The notes under the pieces are model-generated. The model saw only the letters and a list, made by a program, of their open reading frames with translations, was not told where the DNA came from and ran no database searches. Made by a program: the position numbers and the translations under genes. Below, piece after piece: positions 1-6,567 of a DNA stretch of 10,562 bases (its first letter is position 1; each line of letters starts with the position of its first letter). This DNA is from Sulfuricurvum sp. (GTDB lineage Bacteria; Campylobacterota; Campylobacteria; Campylobacterales; Sulfurimonadaceae). The DNA lies in the NCBI GenBank assembly GCA_024635855.1, contig JAGXHZ010000103.1:1-10562 (forward strand). Reading direction: 5' to 3'.

Positions 1-665
1 ATTTTTGCCATTTCAGTCCATTCGGCGGTAGCACACACGAGAGCGGTCGTTTTTCCCCGTAAAATGGAGGTCCCAGAATAGAGTGAATTGAGGCGTTCAT
101 ACATAGGGGCTTCGGGGCTGACAACGGCATCGGAGGATTTATCACAGGGGAGCGATTCTCCTGTGAGTACCGCTTCATCCACTTGGAGAGCGTGAGATTC
201 TATCAGGCGCGCATCGGCAGGGACGAGATCCCCTTCGCCGAGTAAGATGATATCACCGGGGACGAGCTGGCGAGAGGGGAGAAGCGTTTCAATCCCGCTG
301 CGCAATACCCGTACATGATTTTCACTCAATCGCTGCAGTGCACGAATAGAGGTTTCGGCTTTAAGCTCCTGATAAAATCCCAATAGTGCATTGATGATGA
401 GGATAGCGAGTATGATAATTCCGTCTTTGGTATGATCCATGGCGAAACTGATAATTCCCGCAACAATGAGGATGAGGACGATAGGACTGGCGAATTGAGA
501 AACAAGCATAGAGAATTTGGAACGCTCTTCCACCATCAGGGAGTTGGAACCGAATTGTTTATAGCGATTTTCCGCTTCGTTGGCGTCAAGCCCCGCAGTT
601 GTGCTCTCTAATTCCTCTAAGAGAGAATCTAGGGACTTTGACCAAGGTGAATCAGGAATCTGCAT
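1..665 (-). CDS. Cation-transporting P-type ATPase, N-terminal part (runs off the left edge)
   Basis: The reverse strand gives 221 codons from an ATG at 665 with no stop before the window edge. Residues 6-50 resemble the cation-ATPase N-terminal domain, with an acidic-helical segment and then a Gly-Ser-Asn-Ser turn. Two hydrophobic helices at about 60-77 and 81-97 fit TM1 and TM2. The actuator domain follows, with Pro-Gly-Asp at 136-138, Val-Pro-Ala-Asp at 148-151 and the dephosphorylation loop Thr-Gly-Glu-Ser at 168-171. Known family members are inner-membrane pumps that use an aspartyl-phosphate intermediate; the DKTGT site and the ion-binding helices lie outside the window. The Gly-Phe-x-Gln-Glu segment after TM2 and the short N-terminus suggest a P2-type (Ca2+-like) pump, but the ion cannot be told. 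The start is supported by an AGGGAG ribosome site 5 nt upstream. It is divergent from the stress cluster at 1208. Confidence 0.93.
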   Translation of the reverse strand, partial: MQIPDSPWSKSLDSLLEELESTTAGLDANEAENRYKQFGSNSLMVEERSKFSMLVSQFASPIVLILIVAGIISFAMDHTKDGIIILAILIINALLGFYQELKAETSIRALQRLSENHVRVLRSGIETLLPSRQLVPGDIILLGEGDLVPADARLIESHALQVDEAVLTGESLPCDKSSDAVVSPEAPMYERLNSLYSGTSILRGKTTALVCATAEWTEMAK

Positions 666-804
666 ATACGCTCCCTTTCTCGCTAGAGATTAAAGTAACT
701 TTCGTATATAGTAGCATACTTTAGACACTGCAAAACTCTTCTTTCTTGTAAAATTTATCTTCGAGTATTTTTTGCCTCATTATTAAATCATTATTAAAAT
801 ATAG

Positions 805-839
805 AATAACTCCGTATAAAAAAATACCAAGGAGTTATT
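805..839 (+). promoter_or_regulatory. Hairpin that sequesters a Shine-Dalgarno sequence
   Basis: AATAACTCC (805-813) pairs perfectly with GGAGTTATT (831-839). Inside, GTAT (814-817) pairs with ATAC (824-827) around a loop of six A, leaving CAA (828-830) as a bulge. The right arm contains AAGGAG (829-834), a good ribosome site placed 5 nt before an ATG at 840. If transcribed, the stem would hide the ribosome site. A possible -10 (TATAGAAT, 799-806) overlaps its left edge, so the palindrome could instead be a protein-binding operator. The pairing is seen directly; the role is inferred. Confidence 0.5.
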
Positions 840-853
840 ATGTTAATAGCAAA

Positions 854-945
854 ATACAGCTCTCTAGCATTTAATAGAATGATGCTAAATGTGATTTTGT
901 TACAAAGCTTGCAGAAACGTTGAGGGTATTAATAGTGTTTGAGAA
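854..945 (+). pseudogene. Decayed BON-domain fragment (remnant of an OsmY-like gene)
   Basis: Positions 881-939 align with 1919-1978, the end of the third BON domain in the intact gene downstream. By hand, about 48 of 60 columns are identical, with one single-base deletion. Translated across the deletion it reads Asp-Ala-Lys-Cys-Asp-Phe-Val-Thr-Lys-Leu-Ala-Glu, then Val-Glu-Gly-Ile-Asn-Ser-Val and a stop. The intact gene has Asp-Ala-Glu-Arg-Asp-Leu-Val-Thr-Lys-Leu-Ala-Glu and Val-Glu-Gly-Val-Asn-Asn-Val at the same places. Similarity may reach back to about 854, but there the frame has two in-frame stops (TAATAG) and the match is weak. The frameshift and stops show it is not functional as a BON protein. 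It probably came from a tandem duplication that has decayed. Confidence 0.7.
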
Positions 946-967
946 AGAGCGTTTTGTTTGAGAGCTG

Positions 968-996
968 TATATAATATAAAAAAATTATATTATATA
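968..996. repeat. Perfect 12-bp AT-only palindrome with a 5-nt loop
   Basis: TATATAATATAA (968-979) and TTATATTATATA (985-996) are exact reverse complements separated by AAAAA. There is no G or C in the 29 bases. It could be a weak hairpin in RNA, a site of DNA extrusion, or a binding site for an AT-preferring protein. It lacks the GC-rich stem of a standard terminator. It directly follows the right arm of the 854-864/960-970 inverted repeat. Confidence 0.6.
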
Positions 997-1207
997 AAAT
1001 AAGAATATATGAAAACTATTTTAGTGATATACTGTATATTGACAAGTAGGCATATTAGGGTACACCTAAGGGAAAAGTACTCAAAGACTGTAGTAAGACC
1101 TATCCAAATGGTGTCATGGAGGCATTAACTAAAACAGTATAAACGATATTTTGAAATAGAATGAGTAGCTCTCTAGATAGACATTAGTCAACGTGAAGGA
1201 ATCATAT

Positions 1208-2002
1208 ATGAATTTCATTAAAACCTCCCCCAATCAAAGCTTAAAAAATCAAGCAAACTCTCAAAAAAAGACTCATTCAACGACGATGAATGTTGCGATG
1301 GCAGCGGCTGTTTTATTCGCTACGGCTGTTCCCTTGTTTGCATCGGATACCGACGATAACATCGAATCATCATTTAAAAAAAGCTATGTTTACAAAACAT
1401 ATCTCAAAGATGAACATATTGTGATTAACTCTAAAGATGGAGCCGTTACCTTATCCGGCGATGTTTTAGATGAATCACACATACCGATGGCACAGAATAC
1501 GGCTGAAGCGTTACCGGGGGTCAAAACTGTTGACAATAAGATCGTCATCAAAAAGGATAAATCCGATACGTGGCTAAAGATGAAAGTGCAGACAGCTCTC
1601 GTATTTCACCGCAATGTCAATGCCCGTAAAACGGAAGTATCGGTAAAAAATGGAGTGGTTACGCTCAGCGGTAAAGCCAACAGTCAAGCCCAAAAAGAAC
1701 TGACTACCCAATACGCCAAAGAGGTTGAAGGGGTAAAAGAGGTAAAGAACGAAATGACACTGGCAAAACAAGATGAGTCCATCGGTGAAAAAATCGATGA
1801 TGCTTCGATCACTGCGCAGGTAAAAATGACATTGATGAAGCACAAATCTACAGGGGCTATCCGAACCAGTGTTACTACTAACAATGGGGTAGTGACACTG
1901 AGCGGTCAAGCTAAAAATGATGCTGAACGCGATTTGGTTACAAAGCTTGCCGAAGATGTTGAGGGCGTTAATAATGTCGTCAATAAAATGACCATTGAAT
2001 AA
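1208..2002 (+). CDS. Triple BON-domain periplasmic protein (OsmY-like)
   Basis: This is a 264-residue exported protein with three BON domains at about 53-114, 120-185 and 197-263. Each carries the typical pattern of a Val-Thr-Leu-Ser-Gly strand (around 80-84, 151-155 and 229-233) followed by a helix and a Val-Glu/Pro-Gly-Val motif. BON domains are known to bind phospholipid membranes, and OsmY-type proteins guard the periplasm and outer membrane during osmotic stress. A hydrophobic segment at about 28-45 ending in Phe-Ala before Ser-Asp fits a signal peptide, although its leader of about 27 residues is unusually long. The frame stays open back to a GTG at 1193, but ATG 1208 is chosen because AAGGA at 1196-1200 sits 7 nt before it. 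Later ATGs inside the leader lack a ribosome site. It is first of a tight group and lies 19 bp before the next gene. A decayed copy of its third domain lies upstream. Confidence 0.9.
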   Translation: MNFIKTSPNQSLKNQANSQKKTHSTTMNVAMAAAVLFATAVPLFASDTDDNIESSFKKSYVYKTYLKDEHIVINSKDGAVTLSGDVLDESHIPMAQNTAEALPGVKTVDNKIVIKKDKSDTWLKMKVQTALVFHRNVNARKTEVSVKNGVVTLSGKANSQAQKELTTQYAKEVEGVKEVKNEMTLAKQDESIGEKIDDASITAQVKMTLMKHKSTGAIRTSVTTNNGVVTLSGQAKNDAERDLVTKLAEDVEGVNNVVNKMTIE

Positions 2003-2021
2003 TATATAAAAAGGCTCAATT

Positions 2022-2171
2022 ATGTTGTGGACAATAGCAGTAATTTTATTGGTTTTATGGGCTTTAGGCTTGGTCACTAGTTACACATTGGGTGGGTTTA
2101 TTCACCTTTTGTTGGTGATTGCTATCATCGTCGTTCTCATCCGAGTGATTCAGGGACGACGTGTGCTCTGA
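2022..2171 (+). CDS. Small two-helix membrane protein, lmo0937 type
   Basis: This 49-residue frame starts at ATG 2022, with AAGG about 7 nt upstream, and stops with TGA at 2169-2171. It begins Met-Leu-Trp-Thr-Ile-Ala-Val-Ile and has two hydrophobic helices at about 3-19 and 27-41. These are split by a Thr-Ser-Tyr-Thr-Leu-Gly-Gly turn, and a basic tail (Arg-Val-Ile-Gln-Gly-Arg-Arg) follows. The pattern matches the small lmo0937/DUF5670 membrane family, whose biochemical role is unknown and which often occurs among general-stress genes such as CsbD- and BON-type proteins. Gaps of 19 bp upstream and 22 bp downstream place it in one operon with both neighbours. The family call rests on recalled sequence pattern. 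Confidence 0.85.
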   Translation: MLWTIAVILLVLWALGLVTSYTLGGFIHLLLVIAIIVVLIRVIQGRRVL

Positions 2172-2193
2172 GGAGCAAACAAAGGAAAATATT

Positions 2194-2484
2194 ATGAATG
2201 ATAAACAATTGTATCAACAAAAAAAAGAAGCAGAAATTGCGATCTGGAAATCAGAGATTCTCAAATTCAAGGCAAAAGCTTCTATGGCAAGTGCCGATGC
2301 ACAGATCGAAATGAACAAACACATTGATGCGCTCGAAAAGAAAATCGATGAGGGAAAAACAAAGCTCTCAGAATTGATGGAAGCGACCGATGATATGTAC
2401 GAATCGATGAAAACCCATGTGGAATCAGCGTGGGATTCCGTGAAAACGGCGTTCAATGACGCCGCTGAAAAAATCAAAAGTTAG
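2194..2484 (+). CDS. Coiled-coil stress protein, Sll1863 type
   Basis: This is a highly charged, almost wholly helical 96-residue protein with no signal peptide or membrane helix, so it is probably cytoplasmic. Residues 1-65 form a Lys/Glu/Ala-rich coiled coil that includes Ile-Glu-Met-Asn-Lys-His-Ile-Asp-Ala-Leu. The C-terminal part, with a Val-Glu-Ser-Ala-Trp-Asp-Ser-Val segment and an Ala-Ala-Glu-Lys-Ile end, is the hallmark I recall from the Sll1863-like stress-response family. No enzymatic residues are apparent. The frame extends upstream to a GTG at 2161, but that overlaps the previous gene, while ATG 2194 has AAAGGAAA about 6 nt before it and is preferred. It probably acts in a stress response together with the BON and lmo0937-type proteins encoded just upstream. 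Confidence 0.8.
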   Translation: MNDKQLYQQKKEAEIAIWKSEILKFKAKASMASADAQIEMNKHIDALEKKIDEGKTKLSELMEATDDMYESMKTHVESAWDSVKTAFNDAAEKIKS

Positions 2485-2506
2485 ATTAAACTCAAAAGGA
2501 TCAATG

Positions 2507-3049
2507 ATGAAAAAAATAGTTTTAGCAGTTTTGCTTACCGGTTGTGGATTAATGGGTGCTGAGAATGTTAGCTTTATCGGTGCGAGCATCGGAAATACTG
2601 AGTTGAAAACCAGTGTAGGGACGGGTGGCTTTGAGTCGAAAAATGATGATACCCATTATACGGGTACATTGGGACAATACGTGGGCGACAATGGTCGTGT
2701 ATCACTTTCTTATACCTATGTAGACCCGAGTGGACGCGTACAGGATAGTGACGGTTTATCATTGGCTTTTGACTTTATTATTCCGGTTGTTGAAAATGCT
2801 TTTTCACTCTATGCCGGACCGGTTATCGGTTATACTCGCTTTGAAGCAGAATCAGCAGGTGTTGAACTGGATCTTAGCGGAATGCACTACGGTGCTCAAG
2901 CAGGTGGAATTGTCCGTATCGTCAATAATATCGAAATCGAAGGCGGGTATCGCTATTTGGTTGAAACGGGAAGTGACACTGTTTTAGGGGTAGATGTTGA
3001 TGCTGATAATTTGCGTATGTGGTATATCGGAGCTAATTTTCGTTTTTAA
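2507..3049 (+). CDS. Small outer-membrane beta-barrel protein
   Basis: This 180-residue protein has a Lys-Lys start and a hydrophobic leader ending about Met-Gly-Ala before Glu-Asn. Alternating-polarity strands then run to a final Arg-Phe, as in eight-stranded outer-membrane barrels. Strand-like stretches include Val-Ser-Phe-Ile-Gly-Ala-Ser-Ile (about 20-27), Arg-Val-Ser-Leu-Ser-Tyr-Thr-Tyr (about 64-71), a central Gly-Pro-Val-Ile-Gly-Tyr motif, and the final Trp-Tyr-Ile-Gly-Ala-Asn-Phe-Arg-Phe. Acidic loops contain several Asp residues. Two adjacent ATGs exist; 2507 has 6 nt from AAAGGA, while 2504 has only 3. The leader also contains Leu-Thr-Gly-Cys at 10-13, which could pass as a lipobox, but a barrel with a normal signal peptide is more likely. 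It lies 22 bp after the coiled-coil gene. The exact role is unknown. Confidence 0.82.
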   Translation: MKKIVLAVLLTGCGLMGAENVSFIGASIGNTELKTSVGTGGFESKNDDTHYTGTLGQYVGDNGRVSLSYTYVDPSGRVQDSDGLSLAFDFIIPVVENAFSLYAGPVIGYTRFEAESAGVELDLSGMHYGAQAGGIVRIVNNIEIEGGYRYLVETGSDTVLGVDVDADNLRMWYIGANFRF

Positions 3050-3061
3050 CCACTCTTTCTG

Positions 3062-3084
3062 AATTTCCTCTTTTAGAGGAAATT
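3062..3084 (+). terminator. Hairpin after the beta-barrel gene, probable terminator or attenuator
   Basis: AATTTCCTC (3062-3070) pairs with GAGGAAATT (3076-3084) around TTTTA and is followed by TTA. The 9-bp stem lies 12 bp after the stop codon at 3049 and 23 bp before the next start. The T-rich tail is short, so termination may be partial. It may mark the end of the 1208-3049 operon. Confidence 0.5.
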
Positions 3085-3107
3085 TTACCCTCCTAAAAGG
3101 ACTCACT

Positions 3108-3476
3108 ATGAAACATTTTAAACAAGTAACATTGACCGCTATCGTCGTGATAGCACTGGGCGGTTGTACTGCAAAATCACCTACTACAACCGCTGATTTC
3201 ATGCGTATTCATGCAACCGATGAAAAAGCGACGTCGATAGATCAAAAAGCAATAGCAAAAGATTGGGATCGCGGATCAAAACTCAAACTGTCCGGCGAAA
3301 AACTGATCAAAGACGGCGAAAAATTAATAAAAAGCGGAGATCAAGATATGACTCTCGGTCGGCAAAAGATAGAACAGGGTAATAAAGATACCGCTGAGGG
3401 GACAATGATTATGAATGAAAGCGAGCGTGTTTTTCAGGAAAAATATCCCGATCTGAAACTCGATCTTAATAAATGA
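3108..3476 (+). CDS. Lipoprotein with seven glycines in exact heptad spacing
   Basis: This is a 122-residue predicted lipoprotein. It has a basic start, a hydrophobic core at 8-16 and the lipobox Leu-Gly-Gly-Cys at 17-20. After a Thr/Ser linker it is strongly helical and charged. Between residues 56 and 98, glycine falls at every seventh position (56, 63, 70, 77, 84, 91, 98). A Leu, Ile or Met usually sits three residues before it, as in two near-identical Glu-Lys-Leu-Ile-Lys-x-Gly units. This suggests a tightly packed helical bundle or glycine zipper. It ends in Leu-Asn-Lys. E. coli Lpp also ends in lysine, which is its peptidoglycan link, but any such link here is speculation. The start has AAAAGGA about 8 nt upstream. 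I do not recognise a named family. It sits among envelope genes. Confidence 0.85.
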   Translation: MKHFKQVTLTAIVVIALGGCTAKSPTTTADFMRIHATDEKATSIDQKAIAKDWDRGSKLKLSGEKLIKDGEKLIKSGDQDMTLGRQKIEQGNKDTAEGTMIMNESERVFQEKYPDLKLDLNK

Positions 3477-3537
3477 TCTATCGTTTATTGTCGATACTCA
3501 TACGGGTTGATAAATCAAAGTGATAGCAAGGATACTA

Positions 3538-4647
3538 ATGAAACAACTGCTATGGCTAATTTTCCTAAACAGTGCATTGATAGCCGATAGTGTGAAACAA
3601 CCAAAATCTTTTCAAGATATTGAAAAATCAGCTCTGAAGGGGGATAAATATGCCCAATATCAACTGGCTGCAATGTATGAAAACGGATCGGGTGTTGATC
3701 AAAATATCACGAAAGCTTTTTACTGGTATAAGCAAGCCGCACGCAACGCAATGGCCAACATAGAAGCTAATGTTTCTATGGGTGCCGATAAACAGGTCTA
3801 TCAGATCGATCCTGCTACCGATAAAGAAATGCAGAAATTTGGACTTGAGCATTTGGATATGCCAAAAAATTCCGAGGAACGTAAATCGTTGGTATCTACG
3901 ATGTTTAGCAATTTCGGAATACTTCCCCATGAAAAAAATTATTTACTTCCCTTTTCCTATACGACAGAAAATTATGAGAAACGAAACAACACAGACTACC
4001 CTGGATACCATGTTTTTGATAGCAATGTCGAAACAGAATTTCAGTTAAGTTTTAAAAAAACGTTTACCTATGACTTACTGGGTTTAAATGAAACTCTTTC
4101 TTTTGGATACACCCAAGAGATATGGTGGCAGTTGTATACCAATTCTGCTCCCTTTAGGGAAACAAATTATAGACCTGAATTTTGGATAACCATTCCAATC
4201 ACACGTGAGTTGGATTTCAAGAGCGGTTTAAAAGATATCAGTATCGGATTTTCACATGAATCCAACGGGCTTGGAGAATCCTTGTCGCGAGAGCGCAACC
4301 AAGTATATACGGATTTGGATTTTCAATATGATGATTTGCTGATCCAACTAAGAGGATGGTATATTCATACCAGTAGTGATAATAAAGAGATCACTTCGTA
4401 TCTCGGATATGGTCATTTGAAGTTTAAATATCTTTATGGTCAACATCAGTTTGAACTAACCTTGCGGGATAACCTTTATTTTAATAGCAACAACCGAGGC
4501 TCAATCGAAGGTGAATGGTCCTATCCTATCAACAACTCTAAAAATAATTTTTGGTACATAAAGGGTTTTAGCGGTTACGGTGCCAGTTTAATGGATTACA
4601 ATCATCAACAAGATCGTTTAGGAATCGGGTTGTTAATTTCCAGATAA
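3538..4647 (+). CDS. pldA: Outer-membrane phospholipase A with N-terminal Sel1-like repeat
   Basis: This 369-residue exported protein has a signal peptide at about 1-16, one Sel1/TPR-like repeat at about 31-69, a linker of no known type (about 70-130), and then an outer-membrane phospholipase A barrel. The catalytic block reads His240-Glu-Ser242-Asn-Gly with Asn254. It matches E. coli His142, Ser144 and Asn156 including the 12-residue Ser-Asn spacing, and Ser250 matches calcium-site Ser152. A second family block, Trp-Trp-Gln-Leu followed by Pro-Phe-Arg-Glu-Thr-Asn-Tyr (196-211), is also present. The family hydrolyses phospholipids in the outer leaflet when membrane asymmetry is lost. The frame extends to a GTG at 3520, but ATG 3538 has AAGGAT 4 nt upstream, so it is preferred. 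It may be expressed with the lipoprotein gene 61 bp upstream. The Sel1 part is an unusual addition. Confidence 0.92.
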   Translation: MKQLLWLIFLNSALIADSVKQPKSFQDIEKSALKGDKYAQYQLAAMYENGSGVDQNITKAFYWYKQAARNAMANIEANVSMGADKQVYQIDPATDKEMQKFGLEHLDMPKNSEERKSLVSTMFSNFGILPHEKNYLLPFSYTTENYEKRNNTDYPGYHVFDSNVETEFQLSFKKTFTYDLLGLNETLSFGYTQEIWWQLYTNSAPFRETNYRPEFWITIPITRELDFKSGLKDISIGFSHESNGLGESLSRERNQVYTDLDFQYDDLLIQLRGWYIHTSSDNKEITSYLGYGHLKFKYLYGQHQFELTLRDNLYFNSNNRGSIEGEWSYPINNSKNNFWYIKGFSGYGASLMDYNHQQDRLGIGLLISR

Positions 4648-4716
4648 ACATAGGTATTTTTTATTCTATAAAATCATTCTGTACACTCTTTAAACTCAAA
4701 CCAATCAACAAAATCG

Positions 4717-4722
4717 TATAAT
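4717..4722 (+). promoter_or_regulatory. Probable -10 element of the thrS promoter
   Basis: A perfect TATAAT lies 36 bp before the thrS start, in the 111-bp gap after the phospholipase gene. No convincing -35 is seen, which is common in Campylobacterota sigma-70 promoters. It would drive thrS and infC. Confidence 0.6.
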
Positions 4723-4758
4723 TCGCCTTATTTTTCTTATGAACTGGAAACTTTTACA

Positions 4759-6567
4759 ATGGATGTTATTGCAATTAAGCATAATGATCAAATAGTTGAT
4801 TTACAAACAGCACACTCACTTGGGATTACCGGTACTGAAATAGAGTTGGATAACTCTGCGGATGCACTTGAAGTGCTTCGCCACTCATGTGCACACTTGA
4901 TGGCGCAAGCGATTAAAGCGCTTTATACGGACGCTAAATTTTTCGTAGGACCTGTTGTTAAAGAGGGGTTTTATTACGATTTCAAAGTCAATGAAACCAT
5001 CAGCGAAGAAGATTTGAAGACGATCGAGAAGAAGATGCTCGATATTGCCAAAACCAAAGCTCCGATAGAGCGCTATGAGATTACCAAAGATGAAGCGCGT
5101 GTAAAATTTGCAAACGACCATCTAAAGCAAACCGTTATGGATCGCATCCCTGATGATGTGGTCACTATTTATAAGCAAGGTGAATTTGAAGATCTTTGCC
5201 GTGGACCTCATTTACCGAATGTTGGGATGCTGCGTTATTTCAAACTTACAAAAATTTCGGGTGCATATTTGGGCGGTGACAGCAAAAACGAGATGTTAAC
5301 ACGCATTTACGGCATTGCATTTGCCGATAAAGAATCCCTAAAAGCGTATTTAGAGCAAGTGGCAGAAGCTGAAAAACGCGATCACCGTAAAATCGGTGCT
5401 GAAATGAAACTTTTCACCTTCCGTGAAGAAGTAGGAGCAGGTTTCCCGATCTGGCTTCCGGCGGGCGCTCGTATGCGTTCACGTTTGGAGCAGCTTCTTT
5501 TCAAAGCTCACCGAAAGCGCGGGTATGAGCCGGTACGCGGACCTGAAATGCTTCGCTCTGATTTGTGGAAAGTGAGCGGTCACTACCAAAACTACGGTGA
5601 AAATATGTATTTCACGAACATCGATGAGATTGAGTTTGGGGTGAAACCTATGAACTGTGTCGGACATATCAAAGTATATGAGCACGATTTACGTTCGTAT
5701 CGTGATCTTCCTCTCAAATACTTTGAGTACGGGATTGTTCACCGCCATGAGATGACGGGAGCGCTTCACGGACTTTTCCGTGTTCGCGAATTTACCCAAG
5801 ATGATGCCCATATTTTTTGTACGGCGGATCAAATCGAAGAACAAATCATCGAAGTTGTCGATTTTGTTGATAAGATCATGAAAACCTTTGATTTTAACTA
5901 TAAAATGATGATCTCTACAAAACCTGAAAAAGCGGTTGGAGATGATGCAGTATGGGAAATTTCTACCAATGCACTTAAAAATGCAATGGATAAGAATAAG
6001 CTCGCATACGAGATTGATGAGGGTGGCGGAGCGTTTTACGGTCCTAAGATTGATATTAAAATCACCGATGCTATCGGACGTGAATGGCAGTGCGGAACAA
6101 TCCAGCTCGATTTTAACCTTCCGGAGCGTTTTGAGCTGGAATATAACGGCGAAGAGAACGCAAAAATTCAACCTGTAATGATTCATCGGGCAATTTTAGG
6201 TTCTTTTGAGCGTTTTATTGGTATATTGACGGAGCATTACGCTGGGGAATTCCCAATGTTTATCGCTCCAACGCAGGTTGCGATCGTTCCGATTGCAGAA
6301 ACTCACGTTGCGTATGCGCGTGAATTGGGGAATAAGCTGATTGATATGGGTGCGGATTATGAGATTTTCGATAAAAACGACAGTCTCAATAAGCGTATCC
6401 GAACGGCGGAAAAAGGGCGTGTTCCTATGATTATCGTTTTGGGCGATGAAGAGGTTGGCTCTAAGAGTGTTGCGGTGCGCGATCGTCGCTCGCGAGAACA
6501 GTACAATTTAAGTGAAGAGCAATTCTTGAACTTAATAAAAGAAAAAATTAATGAGGTGCATTTTTGA
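4759..6567 (+). CDS. thrS: Threonyl-tRNA synthetase
   Basis: This 602-residue class II synthetase charges tRNA-Thr in the cytoplasm. The editing domain spans about 40-195, with His42-x3-His46 and Cys147-Arg-Gly-Pro-His151, the residues that remove mis-attached serine. The catalytic core (about 210-500) has zinc ligands Cys300 (Met-Asn-Cys-Val-Gly-His), His351 (Asp-Asp-Ala-His-Ile-Phe) and His476 (Met-Ile-His-Arg-Ala). It also has motif 2 around Phe-Arg-Val-Arg-Glu-Phe-Thr-Gln (340-347) and motif 3 around Gly-Ser-Phe-Glu-Arg-Phe (481-486). The anticodon-binding domain fills about 503-602. Only about 40 residues precede the editing domain, against some 70 in E. coli, so the TGS domain is cut down; I recall the same in Campylobacter. 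The ribosome site is weak (GGAAA, 9 nt away). The end overlaps the infC start. Confidence 0.98.
   Translation: MDVIAIKHNDQIVDLQTAHSLGITGTEIELDNSADALEVLRHSCAHLMAQAIKALYTDAKFFVGPVVKEGFYYDFKVNETISEEDLKTIEKKMLDIAKTKAPIERYEITKDEARVKFANDHLKQTVMDRIPDDVVTIYKQGEFEDLCRGPHLPNVGMLRYFKLTKISGAYLGGDSKNEMLTRIYGIAFADKESLKAYLEQVAEAEKRDHRKIGAEMKLFTFREEVGAGFPIWLPAGARMRSRLEQLLFKAHRKRGYEPVRGPEMLRSDLWKVSGHYQNYGENMYFTNIDEIEFGVKPMNCVGHIKVYEHDLRSYRDLPLKYFEYGIVHRHEMTGALHGLFRVREFTQDDAHIFCTADQIEEQIIEVVDFVDKIMKTFDFNYKMMISTKPEKAVGDDAVWEISTNALKNAMDKNKLAYEIDEGGGAFYGPKIDIKITDAIGREWQCGTIQLDFNLPERFELEYNGEENAKIQPVMIHRAILGSFERFIGILTEHYAGEFPMFIAPTQVAIVPIAETHVAYARELGNKLIDMGADYEIFDKNDSLNKRIRTAEKGRVPMIIVLGDEEVGSKSVAVRDRRSREQYNLSEEQFLNLIKEKINEVHF

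Larger units (their letters stand above)
666..1207. other. Long AT-rich intergenic region with gene debris and hairpins
   Basis: This stretch of about 540 bp separates the divergent ATPase gene and BON gene and contains no intact long reading frame. It holds, in order, a hairpin overlapping a Shine-Dalgarno sequence (805-839), a decayed BON-domain fragment (about 881-939), an 11-bp inverted repeat (854-864 with 960-970), an AT-only palindrome (968-996), a stop-free stretch of 27 codons that I do not recognise (1059-1142), and a possible -10 element TAGAAT at 1157-1162 before the next gene. On the minus strand, TACTAT at 713-708 is a possible -10 for the ATPase gene. The mix suggests a degraded former gene region plus regulatory sequence. 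Confidence 0.7.

Noticed and set aside
1059..1142. 27-codon stop-free stretch before the BON gene that could be a gene relic
   Set aside because: No start codon or ribosome site, and the translation resembles no family I can name; too short to support.
858..1176. Direct repeat AGCTCTCTAG at 858-867 and 1167-1176
   Set aside because: Only 10 bp with no similarity beyond it; too short to propose an attachment site or element end.
1574..2077. 167-codon minus-strand open frame across the BON gene
   Set aside because: It lies wholly antisense to a well-supported gene, has an odd Cys/His/Phe-rich composition and no clear ribosome site.
2507..2600. Lipobox Leu-Thr-Gly-Cys in the beta-barrel leader, suggesting a lipoprotein
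   Set aside because: The mature part ends in Phe and has barrel strands, and a normal signal cleavage after Gly-Ala is available a few residues on.
4655..4680. T-rich stretch after the phospholipase gene as a terminator
   Set aside because: Only a short AT-only pairing is present, without a stable stem.
5689..6186. 165-codon minus-strand frame inside thrS
   Set aside because: Antisense shadow of a conserved synthetase with no recognisable motifs.
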